Source: Maribrevibacterium harenarium (GTDB taxonomy: Bacteria; Pseudomonadota; Gammaproteobacteria; Pseudomonadales; Marinomonadaceae). From it: 64,000 nt of DNA. Of the stretch, positions 40,300 to 50,360 are shown in pieces (the stretch's first letter is position 1; the number at the start of each line of letters is the position of its first letter). A program made the position numbers and the translations under genes. Location of the stretch: NCBI RefSeq assembly GCF_006385675.1, contig NZ_VFRR01000011.1, forward strand, positions 1 through 64,000. Reading direction: 5' to 3'. Below the pieces are notes generated by a model. It was not told the DNA's origin, searched no databases, and was given only the letters and a program-made list of their open reading frames with translations.

Positions 40300-40596
40300 T
40301 TAACGTCCCTGCATACTGATGGGGACTTCCAGTAGATTATCTTGGTCTCGCAATGGCTGCCCCACCATTTCGTCATAGGCGCTTTGGTGGCATAACACCA
40401 TACTGCCGACAGACATACCTTCGAACTGGGCAAGTAAATCTAACTTATTGTGGCTACGTAAAAATTTGCCGGGCGTGCTAAATACGTAGTGCTCGTCTTC
40501 CCCCACCAAAATAGAGACCTGATATAGGTTAGACTCCAGTGAATGGATACGCACTTTATCCACGTGAGGTAACTGCTTAACTTCGTTTATTAACAT
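40300..40596 (-). CDS. Small DUF6482-like protein
   Basis: A 98-residue protein whose start at 40596 has a good Shine-Dalgarno (AGGAGACC). The N-terminal stretch LPHVDKVRIHSLESNLYQVSI and the later FSTPGKFLRSHNKLDLLAQ resemble small proteins grouped as DUF6482 in marine gammaproteobacteria; I am not certain of this. No signal peptide or membrane segment is seen. No function is known. It lies alone between pyrG and a divergent membrane protein gene. Confidence 0.75.
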   Translation of the reverse strand: MLINEVKQLPHVDKVRIHSLESNLYQVSILVGEDEHYVFSTPGKFLRSHNKLDLLAQFEGMSVGSMVLCHQSAYDEMVGQPLRDQDNLLEVPISMQGR

Positions 40597-40757
40597 GTTA
40601 GGTCTCCTAGCCCCTTTTTTTGAGGCATACGATCGGGACTGCAAACTGGATCAGCGATATATTTTCCTTAGTTGCTGCGCGAAAAAATATTAGTCTCCCA
40701 TGGCATTATGTGGTTTTATTTCGACACCAAAGGTTTAGATAGCGACTGATTTACCCC

Positions 40758-41453
40758 ATGCAAACAGCTAAGAAAAAGAAAGGTGGCTTTCTCGCCAATC
40801 TTGCTTTCAACATTTTTATCCCAGTTTTTATCCTCAGTAAATTTAGTGGTGCGGATGATCTAGGGCCAGTCAATGCTCTTATTGTCGCGCTCGCCTTCCC
40901 CTTTCTCTATGGCCTATGGAGTTTTAAAGAAGAAGGAAAGGTTAACTTTATCTCAGTGCTCGGTGTTTTAAGCGTGCTCATGACCGGTGGGATTGGATTA
41001 CTACAACTCGATCCTGCCTATGTGGCGATCAAAGAAGCCGCTGTACCGGGGATTATTTTCATTGTCATCGTGGTCAGCAATCAGACCCGCTTCCCGCTAG
41101 TGCGTAAACTGCTGCTTAATGAAGAATTTGTAAACCTGCCAAAGTTGCACGATGCCTTAACCAGACATAATGCCTTGGCACGTTTCGAGGAAAAGGTGAA
41201 AGTGGGCTCCCATGTGGTCGCCGCGTCATTTTTATTGTCTTCGTTCCTTAACTACGTATTAGCCAAATGGATCGTTGTGAGCCCTGCCGGCACCGAAGCC
41301 TTTAATGAGGAAATTGCCAAAATGACTGCGTTAAGCTTCCCGGTTATCGCACTCCCTTGCACCATCGTGATGATGGGGGCCATCTTTTATATTTTTCGCC
41401 AGATTAGCCTACTAACTGGCGAAAAAATCGAGAATTTTCTGATCAGTCAATAA
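40758..41453 (+). CDS. VC0807-family inner-membrane protein
   Basis: A 231-residue polytopic protein with about six hydrophobic segments (for example LAFNIFIPVFIL at about 14-25, ALIVALAFPFLYGLW at about 40-54, IIFIVIVV near 98, and VIALPCTIVMMGAIFYIF near 200). It resembles the VC0807 family of small membrane proteins found in Vibrio and relatives, whose function is not known. Its 3' end overlaps the convergent tilS gene by 11 bases. Confidence 0.8.
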   Translation: MQTAKKKKGGFLANLAFNIFIPVFILSKFSGADDLGPVNALIVALAFPFLYGLWSFKEEGKVNFISVLGVLSVLMTGGIGLLQLDPAYVAIKEAAVPGIIFIVIVVSNQTRFPLVRKLLLNEEFVNLPKLHDALTRHNALARFEEKVKVGSHVVAASFLLSSFLNYVLAKWIVVSPAGTEAFNEEIAKMTALSFPVIALPCTIVMMGAIFYIFRQISLLTGEKIENFLISQ

Positions 41454-42696
41454 TCTGGCATTCGTACGGCCATGGCAAAACTCCATGGTCACGCCACTGC
41501 ACCTTTCCCTGCCAGTTAGGGTGCTGCCACAAGGTGCCAATGGCGACCAGCTCATTATTTACAAACAAGTACGGTAGTTGTTCGCGCCACCAATGGGGAA
41601 TCTGGCGCTCCTGCAACCACTTTTTCAATGGTCTGTGTTTACCATTAGCGAGCAAGAGTTTGATGCCCTCTGGGCGTTTTCCTAACTGAACTGACTGATC
41701 ACAGCAAATACTAAAAGCAACTTGTTCCTGCCATTGATGTGGCGTCAACGTAACTAGGCTAGGTTGCTCTGCTAAAGTGGACATCACAAATATTCTGCCT
41801 TTGAAACGACGAATAACAGACTGCCCAATTTGGCATTCTGGCATTCCATCCGCTTCGCTAGCGAGCATAGTGACCAATGCTTGCAACTGCCCTTGGGTGA
41901 CATTGATATCCTGACCTTGCAAATACTGCTGCATCCAAAATGCAGGCTCCGACTCAGGTAAAGATGACCAGCTCAAGCTACCATCAGGAGCTAAGAATTT
42001 CTCCAATTCACGCCGCACCAATCTCTGATGTATTGATAAATCTTGCTGCCATTGCTCCGCCTGTTGCGCCACTTTTCCGGCAATTTGGGGATTAAATTGC
42101 TGCCATTTCTCCACGACCTCATGGCGGAGCAGATTGCGTCGATAAACAGTCTCCTGATTGGACTCGTCTTCAACCCAATCTAGATTGTGGCACTGGGCGT
42201 ATTCTAGCAGCTGAGATCGACTAAAAATCAACAGGGGCCGAACAATACGCCACTTTCCCTGTTGACGAGTTGCAGGTATGCCACCCAAGCCACGCAAGCC
42301 CGTACCCCGCTCCAACCGCATCAATAAGGTTTCTAATTGATCGTTAGCATGATGGGCCTGTAACAGTACATCGCCAGCATTGAGATGCAGATCAAAGGCT
42401 TGATAACGGGCTTGGCGCGCTGCCAGCTCCAATGAACCCTGATCTGAAACGGTTACCCGCTCGGAGCGGAATGCCACCCCTAAGTCGGCACAGACTTGCT
42501 CACAATGCTGTTGCCAAGAGTCGGCGTTGGGGCTGAGTTGGTGATTCACATGCAAAGCACGCAAGTGTTCCCGCGCGACACCGGTGAGATGAGTAGCAGC
42601 CAAGTGCAACAACACATGGGAATCCAAGCCTCCGCTGTAAGCGATAACCACCCTTCCCTCAGTTTGGCTAAGAGCTTGCCAGTCCAAAGCTAACAT
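41443..42696 (-). CDS. tilS: tRNA(Ile)-lysidine synthase
   Basis: Modifies C34 of the AUA-reading isoleucine tRNA to lysidine, an essential step. The PP-loop SGGLDSHVLLHLA lies at about residues 21-33. HANDQLETLLMRLERGTGLRGLGG (about 120-143) is the TilS-specific stretch, and two C-terminal domains follow. The ATG at 42696 follows AGGTGAG at a good distance; the GTG at 42720 is an alternative. It is downstream of accA, with a terminator between. Confidence 0.95.
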   Translation of the reverse strand: MLALDWQALSQTEGRVVIAYSGGLDSHVLLHLAATHLTGVAREHLRALHVNHQLSPNADSWQQHCEQVCADLGVAFRSERVTVSDQGSLELAARQARYQAFDLHLNAGDVLLQAHHANDQLETLLMRLERGTGLRGLGGIPATRQQGKWRIVRPLLIFSRSQLLEYAQCHNLDWVEDESNQETVYRRNLLRHEVVEKWQQFNPQIAGKVAQQAEQWQQDLSIHQRLVRRELEKFLAPDGSLSWSSLPESEPAFWMQQYLQGQDINVTQGQLQALVTMLASEADGMPECQIGQSVIRRFKGRIFVMSTLAEQPSLVTLTPHQWQEQVAFSICCDQSVQLGKRPEGIKLLLANGKHRPLKKWLQERQIPHWWREQLPYLFVNNELVAIGTLWQHPNWQGKVQWRDHGVLPWPYECQIID

Positions 42697-42746
42697 TACG
42701 CTACTCACCTGATTATTCACCTATCAACTCATCATCCACAGAGACA

Positions 42747-42774
42747 AAAAAGCCCCCATGTAATGGAGGCTTTT
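42747..42774 (-). terminator. Terminator of accA
   Basis: AAAAGCC-C-CCAT pairs with ATGG-A-GGCTTTT (one C-A mismatch), loop GTA, followed on the minus strand by TTTTTTGTC. It ends accA transcripts; tilS starts 51 bases further on. Confidence 0.85.
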
Positions 42775-42791
42775 CCTAGCTATTTGATAGC

Positions 42792-43739
42792 TTACAAACC
42801 GTAAGACATCAAACGCTTGTAACGACGCTCTAGCAGCTCTTCAGTGGTCAAGCCTTCGAGCTTTTCTAATGCGGCTAGCACGTTTTCTTTTAAACGTTGG
42901 GCCATCAAAGCGTGGTTAACATGGGCGCCACCGAGAGGCTCCTCAATAATTGTATCCACAAAACCTAGCTCTTGTAGACGATCCGCAGTGATACCCATGG
43001 CTTTCGCTGCATCAGAGGCACGCTCAGCACTCTTCCATAGGATAGAAGCACAGCCCTCTGGGGAGATAACGGAGTAAGTGCCGTATTGCAGCATCATTAG
43101 CTCGTCACACACACCAATCGCCAAGGCACCACCAGAACCACCTTCACCGATAACAGTAGAGATGATCGGAGTCTTGAGCTGGGACATTTTCGCCAAGTTA
43201 AACGCGATGGCTTCACTTTGACCGCGCTCTTCGGCACCAACACCAGGGTAGGCCCCAGGGGTGTCGATTAGAGTAATTACTGGCATTTTGAAACGCTCAG
43301 CGGTTTCCATCAAACGTAGCGCTTTGCGGTAACCTTCTGGGCGTGGCATACCAAAATTGCGAAGTACTTTTTCTTTCACTTCACGGCCTTTTTGGTGACC
43401 AATTACCATCACTGAACGACCATCTAAGCGGGCAACACCACCTACGATAGCACGATCATCAGCGTAGTGGCGGTCACCATGCATTTCCTCAAAATCAGTG
43501 AAAGCATGCTTGATGTAATCGAGAGTGTAAGGACGCTTGGGGTGACGGGAAACCTGAGACACTTCCCAAGCACCCAAATCACTGAAAAGCTTCTGTGTCA
43601 GGGTGAGTTTCTTTTCTTCTAGTCGGGCAATCTCTTCACTGATATTCAGTTCATTATCGTTGCCGACAAGGCGTAGTTCTTCGATTTTTTGTTCAAGCTC
43701 AGCAATCGGCTGCTCAAACGGAAGGTAATCTAAATTCAT
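42792..43739 (-). CDS. accA: Acetyl-CoA carboxylase carboxyltransferase subunit alpha
   Basis: Carboxyltransferase alpha subunit for malonyl-CoA synthesis. The 315-residue protein has the N-terminal helical part ([18 protein letters not shown]) and the crotonase-type core, with [18 protein letters not shown] (about residue 110) and [21 protein letters not shown] (about 205-225) lining the active site. It lies downstream of dnaE, the standard order. Confidence 0.98.
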   Translation of the reverse strand: MNLDYLPFEQPIAELEQKIEELRLVGNDNELNISEEIARLEEKKLTLTQKLFSDLGAWEVSQVSRHPKRPYTLDYIKHAFTDFEEMHGDRHYADDRAIVGGVARLDGRSVMVIGHQKGREVKEKVLRNFGMPRPEGYRKALRLMETAERFKMPVITLIDTPGAYPGVGAEERGQSEAIAFNLAKMSQLKTPIISTVIGEGGSGGALAIGVCDELMMLQYGTYSVISPEGCASILWKSAERASDAAKAMGITADRLQELGFVDTIIEEPLGGAHVNHALMAQRLKENVLAALEKLEGLTTEELLERRYKRLMSYGL

Positions 43740-43848
43740 TTTCTACACACTGCTATTTTGGTTGCCATCATTTTACAGGAAGTTTGCTTTACAAACACCC
43801 CACAGCACCACGGAGTAGGCCGCGTCCCTTTTAAAATTTTGCGTGCCG

Positions 43849-46800
43849 CTAAGTATACACCAGCTGCACATTTTGTTTACCGTAACTTACGCGAAGTTGG
43901 TGGATTAATTCATCATCTGGCATCACTTTCCACTGACTACCCAGACGCATATCACCTTTTGCTTGAGGTGAATCCACGCTAATCACCACATCACAACCAT
44001 CCCCCCGATAAGGGGCAATAATACTAGCCAACTGTTGCACCTGAGCCGGTGCCATTGTTTGACCACACAAGTCAATACGCAAGGCTTCCACATAGCGAAT
44101 CCGTGCTTTGGCAATATCAAGCACATTTCGCGCCACCACTTTCTGGCCACCACGAAACTCATCAATACTAACTTCCCCTTCAACCACCACGATTTGATCA
44201 GGAGTGAGGTAGTCTTTAACCGACTCGAAGGTATCAGGAAATACGGTGACTTCAATCCGCGCAGAGCGATCATCTAAGGTAACAAAAGCTATATTGCCGC
44301 CTTTTTTACTTTTGGTCACGCGCATTTCAACAATCAAGCCAGCGATAACCTGAGTGTCTCGTTTAGGCTGAATGTCCACAATTTTATGACGGGCGAAGCG
44401 GCGTATTTCTCGCTCATAATCATCAATTGGGTGGCCTGTCACATACAGACCAAGAGTATCTTTTTCTCCATCTAAACGCTTACGTCCCGGCCATTCCTCT
44501 TGAACACCAATCTCATCGTAAGCATTTTCGGTTGGCTCATCGACCGCAATACCAAACAAATCCATCATACCAGCATCTTCGTTTTTGGCATTCTGATCAG
44601 CACGACGCAGCGCCTCATCGATACTGTTGAATAAGGTTGCTCGGTTTGGTCCAATGGTATCTAGTGCTCCGGAGCGCACTAAGGCCTCCAGTACACGCTT
44701 ATTCACCTTACGACCCACTCGCTCACAGAAGTCAAAAATATGCTTAAACGGGCCGTTTTCACTACGAGCTTGAACAATGGCCTCTATGGGGCCTTCACCG
44801 ACCCCCTTAATTGCACCAAGTCCGTATACGATGGCACCTTTATCGTTGACCGTGAACTTAAACACCGACTCATTCACATTGGGCAATTCCAACGCCAACT
44901 TCATGGCTCGGCATTCTTCAATGAAGATCACGATTTTGTCGGTGTTCTGCATATCCGCCGATAACACCGCCGCCATAAAAGGTGCCGGATAATGATGTTT
45001 TAACCATGCGGTTTGGTAAGAAACTAAAGCATAAGCAGCCGAGTGGGATTTGTTAAAACCATAGCCAGCAAACTTTTCCATCAAGTCAAAGATGTTACCA
45101 GCAAGATCTTTGTCGATATTGTTTTTCGCCGCCCCTTCCATAAAGATCAGGCGCTGCTCTGCCATAACTTCGGGCTTTTTCTTACCCATTGCCCGACGCA
45201 ACAAGTCCGCGCCACCCAAGGTGAATTTTGCCAGCACCTGGGCAATCTGCATTACCTGTTCTTGGTAAAGGATAATACCGTAGGTCGGCTCCAATACCGG
45301 GATGAGGTCTTCATGTTGATAATCAGGATGGGGGAAAGCCAGCTCTGCACGACCATGCTTACGGTTAATAAAGTCATCCACCATGCCTGAGCCCAAGGGG
45401 CCGGGGCGGTACAAGGCCACCAAAGCGATGATATCTTCGAAACGGGAGGGCAATAGCTTTTTGATCAGCTCTTTCATACCGCGGGATTCCAGCTGGAATA
45501 CGGCAGTAGTTTCAGCTCGTTGCAGTAAGTCGTAAGTGGCTTTGTCTTCTAGGTCAATTAGGGCAATATCAAGGGGCTCTTTCCCTTCTTTGGCATGGAG
45601 CTTATTGATGGTTTCCAGCGCCCAGTCCACCACGGTTAGCGTCTTTAAACCCAAAAAGTCGAATTTCACCAACCCTGCTTCTTCCACGTCATTCTTGTCG
45701 TATTGAGTGACTAGACCGGTACCATCTTCCTCACAATAAAGTGGAGCAAAATCCGTCAATTTAGTCGGTGCGATGACCACACCACCGGCGTGTTTACCGA
45801 AGTTACGCACTGTGCCCTCTAAGGTGAAAGCCATTTCCATCACTTCGGCAGCGTCTTCATCCCCTTCAATAAACTCTACTAACGCCGGCTCTTGCTCCAA
45901 CGCTTTTTTCAAAGTCATCCCGATTTCGAATGGGATCAGTTTCGACAGTTTGTCCCCTAGTGAATAGGGCTTACCTTGAACCCGAGCCACGTCTCGTACT
46001 ACCGCTTTGGCCGCCATCTGACCGAAGGTAATGATCTGGGAAACGGCATCACGGCCATAGGTGCGCGCTACGTAGTCGATTACTTTATCGCGGTTGTCCA
46101 TACAGAAGTCGATATCGAAGTCTGGCATGGAAACCCGCTCTGGGTTGAGGAAACGTTCGAATAGTAAGTCGTATTCCAATGGATCAAGGTCGGTGATTTT
46201 CAGGGCATAAGCCACCAAAGAGCCCGCACCGGAACCCCGTCCAGGGCCGACGGGAATATTGTTATCCTTCGCCCACTGGATGAAGTCCATCACGATTAAG
46301 AAATAACCGGGGAACCCCATCTGGTTAATAATATCCAGCTCAAAGTCGAGTCGATCAATATATTCTTGGCGCTTATCCAAAATACGCTGACCGTATTTTT
46401 TCGATAGGGTCTCAAAGCGCTCAGCAAGTCCCTTATGGGACAACTCACGGAAGAAATCTTCCATGGTCATGCCTTCTGGCACAGGGTAATCCGGGAGGAA
46501 GTATTTGCCTAATAAGACATCCACGTTACAGCGCTTGGCAATTTCTACGGTATTTTCGATCGCCTCGGGCAGATCACTAAACAGCTCAGCCATTTCCTCT
46601 GAGGATTTGAAGTACTGCTCTTCTGAGTAACGACGTTCCCGGCGTGGATCATCTAGGGTTACCCCATCAAAAATACAGACCCTAGCCTCATGGGCTTCAA
46701 AGTCCTCGCGCTTCATAAAGCGTACATCATTGGTCGCCACAATGGGGCAATCTAACTCAGCTGCTAGAGGCACGACGGCGTGCAGATAGTCTTCCTCTCC

Positions 46801-47322
46801 GGACCGAAAAGTGCGACTCACTTCAATATAAAAGCGATCTGGGAAGACTTGCATCCAATGTTGCAAGCGCTGTTTGGCCTCTGCCGTTTTGTATTTCGCT
46901 AATAAATGTCCTGCCTCCCCGACAAAACCGCCGGACAACGCAATCACATCCTCACTAAATTCTTCTACCCATGCCCGTTTAATGATCGGCCGACCATCTA
47001 CCTGACCTAATCGATACCCCTTGGAAATAACTTCGATCACATTCTTATAACCTTGATTGGACATGGCCAACAAGGTCATACGGGAGCGTTTGTCGATTAA
47101 CTCATCCGCTTCCAACCAAATGTCTGCACCACAAATCGGCTTGATGCCGTTGTCCATGGCGCCTTTGTAGAAACGCACAAAGCCACACAAGTTATTCTCG
47201 TCGGATATGGCTACCGCAGGCATGTCCGCTTTGGCAGTCGCCCCCAATAAACCTTTAACTTTGACCAAACCATCGACCAAGGAAAATTCGGTATGGACGC
47301 GTAAATGAACAAACTCAGACAT
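43849..47322 (-). CDS. dnaE: DNA polymerase III alpha subunit
   Basis: Replicative polymerase, 1157 residues. It has an N-terminal PHP domain (FVHLRVHTEFSLVDGL), the polymerase core with GPGRGSGAGSLVAYAL (about residues 358-373) and catalytic aspartates in MPDFDIDFCMD (about 398-408), a helix-hairpin-helix region, an OB fold (VIAGLIVEMRVTKSKKGGNIAFVTLDD) and a C-terminal tail that binds clamp and tau. It follows rnhB by one base. Confidence 0.98.
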   Translation of the reverse strand: MSEFVHLRVHTEFSLVDGLVKVKGLLGATAKADMPAVAISDENNLCGFVRFYKGAMDNGIKPICGADIWLEADELIDKRSRMTLLAMSNQGYKNVIEVISKGYRLGQVDGRPIIKRAWVEEFSEDVIALSGGFVGEAGHLLAKYKTAEAKQRLQHWMQVFPDRFYIEVSRTFRSGEEDYLHAVVPLAAELDCPIVATNDVRFMKREDFEAHEARVCIFDGVTLDDPRRERRYSEEQYFKSSEEMAELFSDLPEAIENTVEIAKRCNVDVLLGKYFLPDYPVPEGMTMEDFFRELSHKGLAERFETLSKKYGQRILDKRQEYIDRLDFELDIINQMGFPGYFLIVMDFIQWAKDNNIPVGPGRGSGAGSLVAYALKITDLDPLEYDLLFERFLNPERVSMPDFDIDFCMDNRDKVIDYVARTYGRDAVSQIITFGQMAAKAVVRDVARVQGKPYSLGDKLSKLIPFEIGMTLKKALEQEPALVEFIEGDEDAAEVMEMAFTLEGTVRNFGKHAGGVVIAPTKLTDFAPLYCEEDGTGLVTQYDKNDVEEAGLVKFDFLGLKTLTVVDWALETINKLHAKEGKEPLDIALIDLEDKATYDLLQRAETTAVFQLESRGMKELIKKLLPSRFEDIIALVALYRPGPLGSGMVDDFINRKHGRAELAFPHPDYQHEDLIPVLEPTYGIILYQEQVMQIAQVLAKFTLGGADLLRRAMGKKKPEVMAEQRLIFMEGAAKNNIDKDLAGNIFDLMEKFAGYGFNKSHSAAYALVSYQTAWLKHHYPAPFMAAVLSADMQNTDKIVIFIEECRAMKLALELPNVNESVFKFTVNDKGAIVYGLGAIKGVGEGPIEAIVQARSENGPFKHIFDFCERVGRKVNKRVLEALVRSGALDTIGPNRATLFNSIDEALRRADQNAKNEDAGMMDLFGIAVDEPTENAYDEIGVQEEWPGRKRLDGEKDTLGLYVTGHPIDDYEREIRRFARHKIVDIQPKRDTQVIAGLIVEMRVTKSKKGGNIAFVTLDDRSARIEVTVFPDTFESVKDYLTPDQIVVVEGEVSIDEFRGGQKVVARNVLDIAKARIRYVEALRIDLCGQTMAPAQVQQLASIIAPYRGDGCDVVISVDSPQAKGDMRLGSQWKVMPDDELIHQLRVSYGKQNVQLVYT

Positions 47323-47323
47323 C

Positions 47324-47944
47324 TCAACTACCTTCTAGTATTTTACGCACTGGGCCAAAACTACGTCGATGTAAGGGACACACGCCATGTTCTTCAATCG
47401 CCTGTAAATGCATAGCGGTCGGATAACCTTTGTGTTTGGCGAAACCATATTGGGGATATTCTCTATCCAGCGCGGTTATTTCTCGGTCACGGGTAACTTT
47501 TGCCAAGATGGATGCCGCAGCAATCGCTGGGTGACGGGCATCTCCTTTCACTACCGCCTCAGCGGAACAAGCAATATTTTTCGGTAAGCGATTACCGTCA
47601 ATCAAGGCATGCTCACAGCTTGGTGACAGAGTATTAATTGCTCGGGTCATGGCGAGCATACTGGCATGCAAAATATTAAGACGGTCGATTTCACCCACAT
47701 CGGCCCGGGCAATGGAATAGGCTAACGCTTTTTCAATAATTTCCTCATAAAGCGCTTCGCGTTTTTTTTCCGTCAATTTTTTGGAGTCATTCAGTCCGAC
47801 AATGGGCTTATCAGGGTTTAAAATGACTGCCGCTGCTACCACATCACCTGCCAAGGGGCCGCGGCCCGCTTCATCCACTCCGGCCAGCAGTACACCGACA
47901 TATTTTTCACTAATAAATGGAGCCAAGCCTGGCGTTTTACTCAT
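47324..47944 (-). CDS. rnhB: Ribonuclease HII
   Basis: Removes RNA from RNA-DNA hybrids and single ribonucleotides from DNA. The 206-residue protein has the active-site motif [19 protein letters not shown] (about residues 22-40) and conserved [13 protein letters not shown] near residue 52. It overlaps the lpxB stop codon (ATGA). Confidence 0.97.
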   Translation of the reverse strand: MSKTPGLAPFISEKYVGVLLAGVDEAGRGPLAGDVVAAAVILNPDKPIVGLNDSKKLTEKKREALYEEIIEKALAYSIARADVGEIDRLNILHASMLAMTRAINTLSPSCEHALIDGNRLPKNIACSAEAVVKGDARHPAIAAASILAKVTRDREITALDREYPQYGFAKHKGYPTAMHLQAIEEHGVCPLHRRSFGPVRKILEGS

Positions 47945-49077
47945 AAGGGTTTTGACTCTAAAAGGTTCTGTATCGCATCAGCAGCACTGTTGGCCGCGTC
48001 TAAACGCAAGCTTTGGTGAATAGCTAGGAAAGCGTCCCCTAGGACGGGACTTTGATCAAATTGCTGCCAATTCTCCAGTAAAGCATCCGCTAACTTTTGA
48101 GGCTCTGCCGCGTCTTGCAATAGCTCTGGCACCAACAAGCGATTAGCCAAGAGGTTCGGCAAAGAAACGTAAGGCACTTTAAGCATCCGCGACATAATCG
48201 CATAGGTTAGTTTACTAAAACGATAAGCGACGACCATTGGACGTTTCACCAACATGGCCTCGAAAGCAGCTGTGCCAGATGCCAAAATCAACGCATCTGC
48301 AGCCGCCATAACTGTGCGGGAATGACCGTCAATGATGGTTACCGGCAGATGGGTCCCTTGTAATGCTTGTTCAATCTGTATCCTCCGCTCTGAGCTAGCG
48401 GCTGGAATCACAAACTGCACCTTAGGAAGGCGCTGCTGTAGTAGCTCCATGGTTGGCACAAATACGGGCATAAGCCGCCCCACTTCCCCACCGCGAGAGC
48501 CCGGCAAGACACCAATAATTTGCTCCGTTTCAGGGAGACCTAATTGGGTTCTGGCCTCAGACTTATCGGATACTAGGGGTACTTCATCTGCCAACGGATG
48601 ACCCACACAGACGGCGGGCACTTGATGCTGCTGATAGATAGGCAACTCAAATGGGAACAAGGTCAGCATCAAATCAACGGATTGCTTGATTTTGAAAATA
48701 CGTTTTTGTCGCCATGCCCAAACTGAAGGACTAACATAATGAATGGTAGGAAGACCATGTTGACGCAAACGACGTGCTAACGGCAGATTAAAATCGGGGG
48801 AATCAATGCCAATGAAGGCTGTTGGTGGTTGAGTTACGCAATATTTATACAAGCGTTTACGAATACCGAGCAACTCGCGCAGACGTCCTAAGACTTCCAC
48901 CAACCCCATTACCGAGAGACGCTCCATCGGCACTTGACAGATTAGACCTTCCGCGATCATCAGCGGGCCGCCAATACCTTCGAACGCTGCATCTGGATAA
49001 CGAGTTTTAAGCGCGCGTATCAGGCTAGCACCAAGAATGTCACCCGAAGCCTCACCGGCAACCATTACAAAACGCAT
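47941..49077 (-). CDS. lpxB: Lipid-A-disaccharide synthase
   Basis: Joins UDP-diacylglucosamine and lipid X to the lipid A disaccharide at the inner membrane. The 378-residue GT19 enzyme begins with [16 protein letters not shown] (about residues 8-23) and has [12 protein letters not shown] (about 140) and LPGSRGGEV (about 190). A strong terminator lies between it and lpxA, unlike the tight spacing of the rest of this operon. Confidence 0.97.
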   Translation of the reverse strand: MRFVMVAGEASGDILGASLIRALKTRYPDAAFEGIGGPLMIAEGLICQVPMERLSVMGLVEVLGRLRELLGIRKRLYKYCVTQPPTAFIGIDSPDFNLPLARRLRQHGLPTIHYVSPSVWAWRQKRIFKIKQSVDLMLTLFPFELPIYQQHQVPAVCVGHPLADEVPLVSDKSEARTQLGLPETEQIIGVLPGSRGGEVGRLMPVFVPTMELLQQRLPKVQFVIPAASSERRIQIEQALQGTHLPVTIIDGHSRTVMAAADALILASGTAAFEAMLVKRPMVVAYRFSKLTYAIMSRMLKVPYVSLPNLLANRLLVPELLQDAAEPQKLADALLENWQQFDQSPVLGDAFLAIHQSLRLDAANSAADAIQNLLESKPL

Positions 49078-49097
49078 AGATATTCCTCTCCCGACAA

Positions 49098-49122
49098 AAA
49101 ACCCCGATAAATCGGGGCTTTT
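49098..49122 (-). terminator. Terminator between lpxA and lpxB
   Basis: AAAACCCCGA pairs with TCGGGG, loop TAAA, and on the minus strand the hairpin is followed by TTTTTTG. It is an internal terminator inside the otherwise continuous bamA-to-accA operon. Confidence 0.85.
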
Positions 49123-49137
49123 CTACTTCGCTACCGC

Positions 49138-49914
49138 TTAACGTACTATGCCACGGATAGAAGAACGTATCGACGCGACAAAGGCCGCTACTTCTTCCAG
49201 TTCAAATATGGCACAGCGCTCTAACTCGAGCAAAGCGTCCTCTAAGGGCAAGCCTTTCACGTAAATAATCTTATAGGCATTGCGCAGTGCTTTGATTACC
49301 TCAGCAGGAGTACCACGGCGGCGCATACCTTCAAAGTTCATTCCATGGGCTTTGGCGGGGTTACCAGAAACCATAACGTAACGAGGTACATCCTTTGTCA
49401 CCATGGAACCCATGCCACACATGCTGAATGAGGCGACCTGACAAAACTGATGAATACCCGTATACCCACCTAAAATCACCGAATCGCCCACATGGACATG
49501 ACCAGCGAGTGCCGCATAATTGGCTAATATGTTGTTATCACCAACAACGCAGTCATGGCCCACATGGGTACTGGCCATAAACAGATTGCCATTACCAATA
49601 CGAGTGACACCCTGATCCTGAACCGTGCCCCGGTGGATTGTGGCGTTTTCGCGAATCACGTTGCGATCACCGATGATAAGTTGCGTAGGTTCGCCACGAT
49701 ATTTCTTATCTTGATTCGCCTCACCAACGGAAGCAAACTGATAAATCTCGTTTTGCTCACCTATCACGGTATGACCATTGATAACAACGTGGGATTTCAC
49801 CACTGTCCCGGCGCCAATGCGCACATTGGGACCAATCACGCAGAATGGCCCAATTTCTACACTGCTATCTAACTCTGCACTGGGATCAACCAATGCGGTT
49901 GGATGTATCGACAC
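49138..49914 (-). CDS. lpxA: UDP-N-acetylglucosamine acyltransferase
   Basis: First committed step of lipid A synthesis. The 258-residue protein is a left-handed beta helix of hexapeptide repeats (for example VDPSAELDSSVEIGPFCVIG). The catalytic histidine lies in ASTHVGHDCVVGDN near residue 122. The C-terminal helices begin GMNFEGMRRRG. It starts with GTG, preceded by AGGAAA in the end of fabZ. Confidence 0.97.
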   Translation of the reverse strand: MSIHPTALVDPSAELDSSVEIGPFCVIGPNVRIGAGTVVKSHVVINGHTVIGEQNEIYQFASVGEANQDKKYRGEPTQLIIGDRNVIRENATIHRGTVQDQGVTRIGNGNLFMASTHVGHDCVVGDNNILANYAALAGHVHVGDSVILGGYTGIHQFCQVASFSMCGMGSMVTKDVPRYVMVSGNPAKAHGMNFEGMRRRGTPAEVIKALRNAYKIIYVKGLPLEDALLELERCAIFELEEVAAFVASIRSSIRGIVR

Positions 49915-49916
49915 GC

Positions 49917-50354
49917 TTATAGTTTCCTATCGGCACACATGATGGTTGCAGAACATGCTAAGTCGCCATCAACGGTAGCACGACATTCAAATTTCCAGAT
50001 GCCACGCTTCTCAGTCACAATTTTGGCTTCCAGTTGCAAACGATCGCCAGGTACCACAGGACGTTTGAAACGAGCATTGTCTGCACCAACAAAATAATAA
50101 ATGGAACCATCCTGTGGTGTTTTATCCATGGTTTTAAAGCCTAGCACACCTGCAGCCTGAGCCATGGCCTCAATAATTAATACGCCAGGCATCACTGGAT
50201 GATCTGGAAAATGACCGTTAAAGAATGGTTCATTCACCGTCACATTTTTGTAAGCCACAATGGACTCACCTAAGTTCAACTCGACTACGCGATCTACCAA
50301 CAAAAACGGGTAGCGGTGCGGTAGGTAACGGCGAATTTCATTCACATCCATCAT
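49917..50354 (-). CDS. fabZ: 3-hydroxyacyl-ACP dehydratase FabZ
   Basis: Hotdog-fold dehydratase of fatty acid elongation. The 145-residue protein has [13 protein letters not shown] (about residues 10-22) and the catalytic [22 protein letters not shown] (about 45-66). It lies between lpxD and lpxA, coupling fatty acid and lipid A synthesis. Confidence 0.98.
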   Translation of the reverse strand: MMDVNEIRRYLPHRYPFLLVDRVVELNLGESIVAYKNVTVNEPFFNGHFPDHPVMPGVLIIEAMAQAAGVLGFKTMDKTPQDGSIYYFVGADNARFKRPVVPGDRLQLEAKIVTEKRGIWKFECRATVDGDLACSATIMCADRKL

Positions 50355-50360
50355 TGAGTA

